From assembly GCA_028274465.1 (NCBI GenBank), contig CM051455.1, forward strand, positions 98,836,365 to 98,900,364: 64,000 nucleotides of DNA, given 5' to 3'. A program made the translations under genes and the position numbers. Below, in pieces: positions 55,888-64,000 of this stretch (within the stretch, counting starts at the first letter, position 1; each line of letters begins with the position of its first letter). The notes below the pieces were generated by a model, which had not been told where the DNA came from, ran no database searches, and saw nothing but the letters and a program-made list of their open reading frames with translations. This DNA comes from Plantago ovata. Taxonomy: Eukaryota > Streptophyta > Magnoliopsida > Lamiales > Plantaginaceae.

Positions 55888-57077
55888 TGATGAACCGGAA
55901 TTTTTCAGATTCTAATTAATCAAATAAATTTATTTTTAGCCAAAGGCAATTCACAACTACAACGAAAACCGTAGTGTAGCAGTAAAATAACCTCGAGTGT
56001 CGATTTCTAAGGACTATAACTAGCTTTATCTAATCTAACTTAAACTATAAAATCAACAAACGACTTAGCACAGGTTTTTCTTATCAAGATAATGGAAGTT
56101 AGTGATAGTATGATCATTCAAAACATAGTAGGTTAATAATCATGCATGAAGTACCCGATCGTTTTGCATAGAGATCTTTGATCATGAATTGTCCAATGTG
56201 TTCCATTTTATTCAACACTACGAAGATAGAGGGCTTAGATAGATCAAAGAAATAAAGCAATAACTCAAAATATGATTCGCATTACCGCCATCATGCACAA
56301 TTAAGAACCCTCGCTAAGAAATCACATACTATCACCAACGATAGATTTAGCTACTCATATATGTCATGCAATCAACAGAAATCATAGCAATATTGAATGA
56401 AAACATGTTGAAAGATATATAAATATAAATAGAAAAATCGTGAGATACAATGTTACCGAAGGTTGTCATTCTCCGAAGAATCGCGATCTCACAAGCTCCA
56501 AATCGATAAGAAAAAGTGTCTCCTATGCTAAGAATTCCCAGAACAGGCTTTGGAGAATTCCTACCTAAAACTAATGAGAAAGGTATGAAAAAAGGTCTGA
56601 GAAAGTATGAAAAAACGTAGAGAAACAACAACTATATATAGGAGTTCGGCACGCGTGGGGCGAGTCGCCCCACACACCAGGCAAACCGCCTGGTTTGGGG
56701 CGAACCGCCCCACATCCGGGGCGAATCGCCCGGGAGCTTCAGTCGGCGAGAGACGCGTTTTTGGATTTCTTTTCCTTTTCGGACTCGGTTTTTGCCTTCT
56801 AGTGACCTTTTAGCCTTCAGACTCGACCCCTAGACTTCAAATCCCATCCGGAATCTTCTAGATACTCCAAAAATGTCCTCGAAATACCGATTCTTCGTTC
56901 TCTTCGATATAATTTCCCGGAAAACCATGTTTTTCACCTAAAACCTGTAAAATGCAAACTAAAGGGAAACGTGACACTATTCTAATAAAATGCACTATAA
57001 TATAGCTAAATTAACATAGAGGATAGCAAAAATAGGTGAAAAAAGACTCGAATGAAGGTGTAAATACACTTTCATCA
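55888..57077 (-). repeat. Athila-2 3' LTR (1,190 bp)
   Basis: TGATGAACCGG...TTCATCA with inverted TGATGAA/TTCATCA tips. TATATATAG near 56630 is the probable TATA box (minus), with GC palindromes directly upstream at 56650-56735. Confidence 0.9.
56650..56735. repeat. GC palindromes upstream of the TATA box in Athila-2 3' LTR
   Basis: TGGGGCGAGTCGCCCCA, CCAGGCAAACCGCCTGG, TGGGGCGAACCGCCCCA and CCGGGGCGAATCGCCCGG lie side by side. The copy in the 5' LTR is at 60945-61025. Confidence 0.8.
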
Positions 57078-59087
57078 AACTCCCCAAACCGAACGTTTGC
57101 TTGTCCTCAAGCAACTAAGCTAGACTCTAATGCAAAAAACAATGCAACACAAAAAATGGAGTTTCATGCCAAATGAAATGAACTAATCTATTGAATCTAT
57201 CAAAAAAACATATGAACAAAAACCATACAAATCATAACATGGATATTGGTTGAAGAATTCCTCGATTGACTCATACACATTCACATACGCACTTATGTCA
57301 AACGAGATAATCTCTCGTAACATTCTCTACCTGGACCTAGTCAGTGACGACGTAATGAAACATGTTAAAATACGAATGGTTATCCCGTGCCTATGAAACT
57401 GAGGACTTACTGTTGTTCACCAAGTTAAGACTTTTCCTCCAAGAGGTCGAACCAATACTAGCTCTCATCAAACGAAGGAGGGTTCCCTAAAAAGATAACA
57501 CTCCCCTATTCTACCCTTCTCTCAAGCAAAGCCTTAAACTATTCACCACTTCCTGAATGGCAGGACGAGGGTGGTCTAGAACAGATGACACTCAAACAAA
57601 CAAAAGACAAAAATTACAACTCCATTACGAACATTACAAGAATTGAAAAATAAGACAAACACTTTGCTAAACTGCTTTTTGGCTCTTTTTTTTTTTACCC
57701 TTCCTTTCTTTTTTGGGGTCTTTTCTTTTTTTTCTTTTCGAGATTTTTTCTCTTTTTTTTTTCCTGGAATTTTTCTTTTTCTTTTTTTTTTAGCCAACAG
57801 TAGCACAACGAAAAAGAAATTACAATGACACACAAACGACCTCCCCAAACCTATTCGAAAGAATAGGTTGGAGTACAAACTTTACGAAAAAGAAAAACAA
57901 ACTCACAACATACACTCAAAAATCGAAAAACAAGTCTAATGATAGCGTAACCCCCTCCCCAAACCTATTCGAAAGAATAGGTTGCAACAAGGGATCACAC
58001 AATCTCACACTACCTCCTTCCTAGGCATTTAGCAATCTCAAAGCAAGGTGAAGACTTGTTGCCTCTTAGGTACATAATTACTCAGAAAAACAACCATAAG
58101 ATCCTAACATGCATCATCCTATTATAAAGGCATTCGTGAACCGCAGTAGAGAAAACACCACTAAGTGATGTCGAGACTACCAAGCTTAACTAAGTGCAAA
58201 CATAAATGTGACAAGCCAAGCGAGAAAAACCTCAAACAAATTCATAGAGATGAAGCATATGATTAATGTCATAATTAGTTAATCTACCCTAATAAAAAAG
58301 TTCAAAAAATTTGGCAATAAACTCCACATACAAACATGCAAAACTATACTAGGATGAATGTAGTGTATGCAACTAAATACTAAGAAAGCGGTAAACGTGC
58401 AAATGCAAATGCAAACAAAAGGTTTCACGAGTAATCATAAGCAAAACAAGTATAGAGATAGCCAGCGATAACACCCCCCCCAAACCTGAACGTCGTCGCT
58501 TGTCCCGAACGTCGATAGTGGATTTAAGGTGAGAGCTAACTTGTACCTGTAACCTATAGGACTCAAGGAAACTCGTGAGAAACCAAAACGGGCAATAGAA
58601 GAAGTAAAAAGATCAATAATTTAGCATAATAGGAGAAGAATGGGGATCCGAACGAAAATCCGGACCTCCGGGTTTCTGGACACCCGGGGCGAACCGCTCC
58701 AGGTGGGGGGCGATTCGCCTAGGGCATCCAGAACGTCCCAGGCGGCCTGGTCTTGCCAGGCGAATCGCCCCATATGGTGGGCGGTTCGCCTGGCATCTCC
58801 AGACTCCTGGAGACGCCTTTTTCCTCCCAAAATGCAAAGTATCATCTTAAAACCTATTTTATCACCAAAACACACGGAAAATAAATATGCATGCAATGCA
58901 AGAAAGTGATAAAACTAAACTACATGCAACCATTACCACAAATGTTATCCATTATCAAATGGAAACAAATCTTGTGCATCCGTTCCATTACTCCTCGCAT
59001 CTTGGGAACCATCCTTGGCTCCTCTCCGTATCTGCTCAAGCAAGTCCATGATTCCCTGAAAACCAAAATTAACAAAACCAAAAAATC
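57078..59087 (-). other. Athila-2 interior, 3' non-coding part
   Basis: No credible gene. It starts with the polypurine tract (minus GGTTTGGGGAG at 57079-57089). The block CCCCAAACCTATTCGAAAGA...GG appears twice (57843-57868 and 57957-57982), and CCCCAAACC again at 58479. A T-rich tract (57660-57800) gives a false poly-Lys ORF on the minus strand. GC palindromes lie at 58680-58800. Confidence 0.6.
58680..58800. repeat. GC palindromes in Athila-2 interior
   Basis: GGGGCGAACCGCTCC, GGGGGGCGATTCGCC, CCAGGCGAATCGCCCC and GGGCGGTTCGCCTGG, the same family as in the LTRs and in Athila-1 gag-protease. Confidence 0.75.
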
Positions 59088-59480
59088 CTAATCTAAAATA
59101 TAACTAAGGGAATCAGATGGAAAATAAAAAGAGAAAAGAGGATCAAAACTCCTTTGGAACTCATAGGTGGGTGCATGGACCAGAACGTAGGAGTCAAGAT
59201 CAAGAGTATCTGCCGCAATTGATTCAGAGACACCAAAATCTTCAGAGATTGGCTCCTCGACCTCAACACAACCCACGCCATCACCTTTTGAGTCAAGCGA
59301 AGCAATGGATTCAGTTATCACCTCCTCCACGACTTCCTCTTGACCAACACCCTCGACATCCGCAAGTAAGGACGTGGAATCCAAGCTAAGCTCTGAGGAG
59401 ACTTCATCAATGGATTCTTCTCCACATTCCTCTTCATCGGCAATGTCGACTTCTGGTGGCTGACTACTGAAGCGAGACAT
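59088..59480 (-). CDS. Athila-2 small acidic protein (130 aa), function unknown
   Basis: Open frame rich in Glu, Asp, Ser and Val (DIADEEECGEESIDEVSSE, EEVVEEVITES), ending in an aromatic tail (FDPLFSFYFPSDSLSYILD). It starts 22 bases downstream of the truncated gag stop and may be the rest of the gag region after an internal deletion. No domain recognised. It could be an open remnant, not a selected gene. Confidence 0.4.
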   Translation of the reverse strand: MSRFSSQPPEVDIADEEECGEESIDEVSSELSLDSTSLLADVEGVGQEEVVEEVITESIASLDSKGDGVGCVEVEEPISEDFGVSESIAADTLDLDSYVLVHAPTYEFQRSFDPLFSFYFPSDSLSYILD

Positions 59481-59501
59481 CCATGCCCTTGACCCGGGAG
59501 G

Positions 59502-59852
59502 TTAGTCCCTATCCCAATGTTCCAGAAACTTGTTGGTTAGTTCACCCCAAATGCGCAATGATTTTTCCGGCGAAATTCTGAGCCATCCTCGAGCGTACCC
59601 TTTCAAGGCTCCCATAAATCCTCTCATACAAAGTTGCTCATGCGATAAAATAACCCCCTCCTCATTCTCGCGAGGTATCCTCAACACTCCTTCCTCGTAC
59701 GTGTCTAAGAACCCTCTTGGATCATCACCCATTGAAAACGTGGAGAGAATGGAGTAGTACGCAGGATCAAAGTCATAATTCCTGCAATCGTCATCCAATG
59801 TTATGCAAGGCCCTCGAGGCATCACATACCGGGGCAACGGAAGTTGACTCAT
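59502..59852 (-). CDS. Athila-2 truncated gag (116 aa)
   Basis: MSQLPLPRYVMPRG..., then the gag core FLDTYEEGVLRIP, QLCMRGFMGALKGYARGWLR and IWGELTNKFLEHW. This aligns with Athila-1 gag (SFIRSYEEE, QLCRRLFSFALGYEPRLR, TWSQVVEEFLARF). It stops where the full gag would continue for about 190 residues. It may still assemble or interfere with full-length gag, but that is inference. Confidence 0.65.
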   Translation of the reverse strand: MSQLPLPRYVMPRGPCITLDDDCRNYDFDPAYYSILSTFSMGDDPRGFLDTYEEGVLRIPRENEEGVILSHEQLCMRGFMGALKGYARGWLRISPEKSLRIWGELTNKFLEHWDRD

Positions 59853-60160
59853 CCTTTCTTATGACTAGTTTCTGCACATGAGGAAACAAGAAACCAAGGA
59901 GCATAATCCACAAAAGAAAAACAAAAGCTTGCAAAGAAAAACGAAAAGAGTGCAAACAAACACAATGTAACCGAGAACTTCGAGAGCACAAGCACGCAAC
60001 GTAACCAAGATCAGATTAGATGAATTTACTGAAAAAGACAGGGGGAAAGAAATAGGGTAAGAAAGTGAAATTTTCTCAGAGCAAACCCCCAGAGCCTGTT
60101 CTTCTGTAGGGAATTGAATGCTAAAAATATATAAAAGCTAAACAGAAAAAAGGAGTATAG
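59853..60160 (-). other. Athila-2 leader
   Basis: A-rich untranslated region between primer site and gag. No gene seen. Confidence 0.55.
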
Positions 60161-60178
60161 TCCCTGGCAACGGCGCCA
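60161..60178 (-). promoter_or_regulatory. Primer binding site of Athila-2 (tRNA-Asp type)
   Basis: Minus strand TGGCGCCGTTGCCAGGGA differs by one base from the Athila-1 site. Confidence 0.87.
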
Positions 60179-60181
60179 ATT

Positions 60182-61277
60182 TGATGAACGTGAATTTGTC
60201 AGATTCTAATTAATCAAATAAATTTGTTTTTAGCCAAAGGCAATTCACAACTACAACGAAAACCGTAGTGTAGCAGTAAAATAATATCGAGTGTCGATCT
60301 CTAAGGACTAAAACTAGCTTTATCTAATCTAACTTAAACTATAAAATCAACAAACGACTTAGCACAGGTTTTTCTTATCAAGATAATGGAAGTTAGTGAT
60401 AGTATGATCATTCAAAGCATAGTAGGTTAATGATCATGCATGAAGTACCCGATCGTTTTGCATAGAGATCTTTGATCATGAACTGTCCAATGTGTTCCGT
60501 TTTATTCAACACTACGAAGATAGAGGGCTTAGATAGATCAAAGAAATAAAGCAATAACTCAAAGTCTGATTCGCATTACCGCCATCATGCACAATTAAGA
60601 ACCCTCGCTAAAAAATCACATACTATCACCAACGATAGATTTAGCTACTCATAGATGTCATGCAATCAACAGAAATCATAGCAAGATTGAATGAAAACAT
60701 GTTGAAATATATATAAATATAAATAGAAAAATCGTGAGATACAATGTTACCGAAGGTTGTCAATCTCCGAAGAATCGCGATCTCACAAGCTCCAAATCGA
60801 TATGAAAAAGTGTCTCCTATGCTAAGAATTCCCAGAACAGGCTCTGGAGAATTCCTACCTAAAACTAATGAGAAAGGTATGAAAAAAGGTCTGAGAAAGT
60901 ATGAAAAAACGTAGAGAAACAACAAGTATATATAGGAGTTCGGCACGCGTGGGGCGAGTCGCCCCACACACGGGGCAAACCTCCTGGTGTGGGGCGAACC
61001 GCCCCACATCCCGGGCGAATCGCCCGGGAGCTTCAGTCGGCGAGAGACGCGTTTTTGGATTTCTTTTCCTTTTCGGACTCGGTTTTTTCCTTGTAGTGAC
61101 CTTTTAGCCTTCAGACTCGACCCCTAGACTTCAAATCCCATTCGGAATCTTCTAGATACTCCAAAAATGTCCTCGGAACACCGATTCTTCGTTCTCTTCA
61201 ATATAATTGCCCGGAAAACCACGTTTTTCACCTAAAACCTGTAAATGCAAACTAAAGGGAAACGTGACACTATTCTA
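60182..61277 (-). repeat. Athila-2 5' LTR, interrupted by CACTA-2
   Basis: Matches 55888-56984 closely. It stops at ATTCTA, where CACTA-2 begins; the remaining ~90 bases must lie right of the window. GC palindromes are at 60945-61025 and the TATA-like TATATATAGG near 60927. Confidence 0.88.
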
Positions 61278-61294
61278 CACTACAAGAAAAACAG

Positions 61295-61660
61295 AAATCA
61301 GCAACCGGCCTTAGCGACCGATCGATCCGTCGCTAATATTAGCGACCGATCGGTCAATTAGCGACGGATAAAATGCCCCTAGCGACGGACCAACTCAATT
61401 CGTACTAGGGCGTGAAGTATTTGCAACGGATGACTCATCCGTCGCTAAATAGCGACGGATGAATCATCCGTCGCTGTATTTAGCGACCGATGGACTTCAT
61501 CCGTCGCTATTTAGCGACGGATGAGTCATCGGTCGCTAAGCGTTGACCAAGGAAAAAAAAGAAATTCAGGCTTTTGAAATATAGCGACGGATGACGTCAT
61601 CCGTCACTGTTTAGCGACCGATCGGTCGCTGATTAGCGACGGATGGTCCGTCGCTGATTA
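61295..61660. repeat. Subterminal repeat array of CACTA-2
   Basis: TAGCGACGGATG/TAGCGACCGATC units as in CACTA-1, with a 34-base segment (61493-61526) in the opposite orientation relative to 14727-14760. Confidence 0.85.
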
Positions 61661-61989
61661 GTGTTCTTCAGCGGCTGCCGACGAGCAGAACCTCATTTCT
61701 GCTCTCTTCTCTCTTCTTCTCCATTTTTCTCACTTCTTCTCTCCAATTCCAATCTTCCCTTATACTCCATCATTTCTTCCAATCTTGGTGTCAAATCGAA
61801 GCCAATTCAACAAGGAACGTAGTGAGACATTCAATTTGAAGTGGGTTGTTCTATTTATTCCGCAATTAAAGGTACTAATCTCGAAACCTAACTTTTGTAA
61901 ATTTGGTATTTTTTCAATTTTGAAGTGTTTTATGGTTTATTAGCTAGTTTTGATGTTAGTATTGTTCAATTGGGATGTTTGGGATGTAG

Positions 61990-62530
61990 TGGGTTCGATT
62001 ATGTTTGAGATTTGAATTGGGTTTGATTATCTTTAGGATTTCAATCGGGTTCGATTATGTTTGGGATTTGAATTGGGTTCGATTATGTTTGGGATTTGAA
62101 TTTGGTTCGATTATGTTTGGGATTATCTACGTAGTTAGTTTTGTTCAATTAGTGTAGTTTGTTTGGGATATACTAATTAGATTTGAAAATTGCATAAGTA
62201 TAATTATAATGGAAATATGAGTAATTATAGTGTATTGTAATTAGTTATTATAATGGAAATTGTATAAATATAATGAAAATATAGATAAATATAGGTAATT
62301 ATAGTGTATTGCAAGTTTTTATTATAATGAAAATTCCATAAGTATAATGGAAATATATAGATAAATATAGGTAATTATAGTGTATTGGTAGTTGTTACTA
62401 TAATGCAAATTGCATAATTATAATGAAAAATATATGTAATTATAGTGTATTGTAAGTAGTTATTATAATGAAAATTGTACAAGTATAATGGAAATATAGA
62501 TAAATATAGGTAATTATTGTTTAAAAAAAT
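61990..62530. repeat. Minisatellite and AT-rich tandem repeats of CACTA-2
   Basis: GGGTTCGATTATG units (61990-62126), then ATTATAGTGTATTG-type AT-rich units (62180-62530), with at least one unit more than CACTA-1. Confidence 0.7.
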
Positions 62531-62724
62531 TGTAAGTATGAAGGAAATAACTCATTGATAAATTAAAGTTAGAAGATAATATGAGTATTTTTATTTCTAA
62601 TGTAGAAATATTGGGAGTATATATAATGCAATGTAAAAAATTGATAATTAAAATGAGTACTTGGTGAAAAACAACGTTAGCCGCAATGTACTAAACTTCC
62701 ATTGGCCAGGTTTAGCATTCAATT

Positions 62725-63444
62725 ATGAATCCCGATCGTACATGGATGTACAGTAGGATTGCAGATGGAATACTTTTGCCTATGTTTGTACAAGGGGTCA
62801 ATGCATTTGTCGAATTTGCATTGTCAAAACCCGAGTGTTTGAGTACTGGGATGATGAAGTGTCCTTGCAACCATAAGAAATGTAGGAACCGTTAGTACTT
62901 ACCCTCTACGGTGGTTTTAGACCATTTGAAGCGTAATGGTTTTGTCCCTAAATATGAGGTGTGGAATCATCATGGTGAGGCAATTCGTTTGTTGGGGGAT
63001 TATTCCATGTTGTCGGGGAAGCGTAGGAAAAGGCAGGAGAGTAGTGCTACACCAGGTGCCTGTACTCATGATGATGCCACAGGGGACCGGATGGAAGAGA
63101 TGGTCCGTAACGCTGCGGGTCAAGAGTTCACGGAGGGTGTTGTTAATGAGGAGCCTCCGAATGCTGAGTCACAACAGTTCTTTGACTTGTTGGAAGCGTC
63201 AAAGATGCCACTCTACCCGGGGTGCAAGATGAATGAATTGACTATGTTGTCTCGAATTATGAGCAACAAGGAGGGTGGTAGGAATTCAGAAAGCAGCTGC
63301 AACGATTGGTTGAGTTTGATCACGGATGCTATGCCTGAAGGAAGCCTAGTTCCAACAAACTATTACCAAGCTCAGAAGAAGATGAAGGCGATGGGATTGC
63401 CTATGGAGAAAATAGATTGCCTATGTTTATTTGTAATTGTGTAG
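62725..63444 (+). pseudogene. CACTA-2 transposase (TNPD-like) N-terminal fragment
   Basis: From ATG at 62725: MNPDRTWMYSRIADG, FVEFALSKPECLSTG, a Cys-rich CPCNHKKCRNR, then VVLDHLKRNGFVPKYEVWNHHGE. This is the layout of the transposase-associated domain (Pfam PF13963) that precedes the plant CACTA transposase. It is followed by FFDLLEASKMPLYPGCKMNELTMLSRI. One nonsense codon (TAG, 62893-62895) interrupts it. After KKMKAMGLPMEKIDC the frame meets the deletion junction and stops at 63442-63444. The catalytic part is absent. Confidence 0.78.
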
Positions 63445-63957
63445 AAAGAATTCTTCCTTCCGAAAGCATTGCTGATGGATCTCTGGTGGAGCTTCAACTC
63501 TCACGGTAGTGCCCTTTACAAGTGCATGGTTCATAACCTGAAGAAACTGTGGATAAAAAACCATCCACGTACCGGTGATTGGCCCGGAGATGAAATTTGG
63601 GAGGCGTGGAAGGTGTATTGGGCTAACGAGAGAGTCCAGGCGCAGGCTGACCAGAACACTGAGAACAGGAAGAAGCAGCCGAATGATGGGACACGTACCC
63701 TGGTGACACACCGTTTTGGCTCTGAGTCAATCGCTACAGCACATGTGAGGCAGAAGGTAAATGTATTAACTTTGTGAATTCATCATTATTATACTTATTA
63801 TTTACTTGCATTTCGAACTTTCAAACTAAGTATATGATGCTTTCATGCATGTGTCATTCAGTTGAAGGATAACCAGTGTCTCCTATTCACCTTGTTCTCG
63901 AGATCTCAGAAGGCCAAGAACGGACAGTGGTTGTGTGACGAGGCCACAGCAATTGCG
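63445..63957 (+). pseudogene. CACTA-2 TNPA-like gene, exons 3 and 4 only
   Basis: Exon 3 (63445-63756, 312 nt) and exon 4 (63862-63957, 96 nt) have the same lengths and splice sites as in CACTA-1. There are a few substitutions (ALLMDLWW for ALLVDLWW, KNHPRTG for KKCPRTG). Exons 1 and 2 are missing at the deletion junction; exon 5 should lie beyond the window. The intron after exon 4 begins GTAAGT at 63958. Confidence 0.8.
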
Positions 63958-64000
63958 GTAAGTTCAAGAATACATGTGTTTATTAAATACTGATGATTTC

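Larger units (their letters stand above)
55888..61277 (-). mobile_element. Athila-2, short non-autonomous Athila derivative (continues beyond CACTA-2)
   Basis: 3' LTR (55888-57077), interior of 3.1 kb, tRNA-Asp primer site (60161-60178) and 5' LTR (60182-61277, split by CACTA-2). The LTRs match Athila-1, but the interior lacks protease, reverse transcriptase, RNase H and integrase. Only a shortened gag and a small acidic ORF remain. The outer flank CTTGC at 55883-55887 is the expected duplication; its partner lies beyond the window. Confidence 0.87.
61278..64000 (+). mobile_element. CACTA-2 (En/Spm) transposon, internally rearranged, runs past the window end
   Basis: Starts CACTACAAGAAAAACAG after CTA (61275-61277, candidate 3-bp duplication). 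The subterminal array, minisatellite and AT-rich repeats match CACTA-1 for about 1.4 kb. It then diverges at 62724 into the N-terminal part of the main transposase and, after a deletion junction near 63422, rejoins CACTA-1 sequence in front of TNPA-like exon 3. Confidence 0.9.

Noticed and set aside
57576..57878. Minus-strand ORF encoding a Lys-rich protein
   Set aside because: It is the translation of a T-rich low-complexity tract in the Athila-2 non-coding interior.
61278..61660. Satellite DNA or host tandem repeat
   Set aside because: The TAGCGACGGATG units sit directly inside a CACTACAAGAAAA end and recur in CACTA-1, so they are transposon subterminal repeats.

Overview
The window is repeat-rich nuclear DNA of a flowering plant, probably a eudicot. 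The evidence is plant-type Copia (SIRE-like), Ty3/Gypsy (Tat and Athila) and CACTA (En/Spm) elements, GT-AG introns, tRNA-Asp and initiator-tRNA-Met primer binding sites, and a Stowaway-like MITE. I see no ordinary host gene, no true tRNA or rRNA gene, and nothing bacterial. All element boundaries were read by eye from terminal TG/CA, primer sites, polypurine tracts and target duplications.

Nesting. The oldest layer is a SIRE-like Copia element, SIRE-2 (plus strand, 34801-43740 and 53255-55887). Three elements inserted into it. (1) Athila-1 (minus) has its outer end at 34800 and runs left past the window. Its 5' LTR was later split by another SIRE, SIRE-3 (24435-34457, duplication ACATC), which carries a 100-N assembly gap. 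Its reverse transcriptase was interrupted by Copia-2 (plus, ends at 20047). Copia-2 was hit by CACTA-1 (from 14512) and by a third SIRE LTR, SIRE-1 (ends 10887). SIRE-1 was in turn split by a young Tat element (minus, 9909 leftward). (2) A decayed Copia element (minus, 43741-53249, duplication GAACT) lies inside the SIRE-2 accessory ORF. (3) A short non-autonomous Athila-2 (minus, from 55888) has a 5' LTR interrupted by CACTA-2 (61278 to beyond the window end). The stack is five deep at the left: SIRE-2, Athila-1, Copia-2, SIRE-1, Tat.

State of the genes. The Tat element is nearly intact: a long gag-PR-RT-RNaseH frame, a second frame with an extra archaeal-type RNase H and integrase, and an antisense three-exon accessory gene that splices cleanly. 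CACTA-1 keeps an intact five-exon TNPA-like gene (379 aa) but has lost its main transposase. CACTA-2 keeps the N-terminus of the transposase and only part of the TNPA-like gene. The SIRE, Athila and Copia copies carry nonsense codons and frameshifts.

The most unusual content is in the two SIRE copies. Downstream of pol each has an array of seven short hairpin motifs, then a conserved internal TATA box, then a giant accessory reading frame (about 1,670 codons in SIRE-3 after removing introns). That frame carries three consecutive 72-75 nt introns, mostly frame-neutral. Other points are a tRNA-like A-box/B-box unit in the decayed Copia LTRs, GC-rich palindromes shared by Athila promoters and coding DNA, and a 34-bp segment that is inverted between the two CACTA copies.
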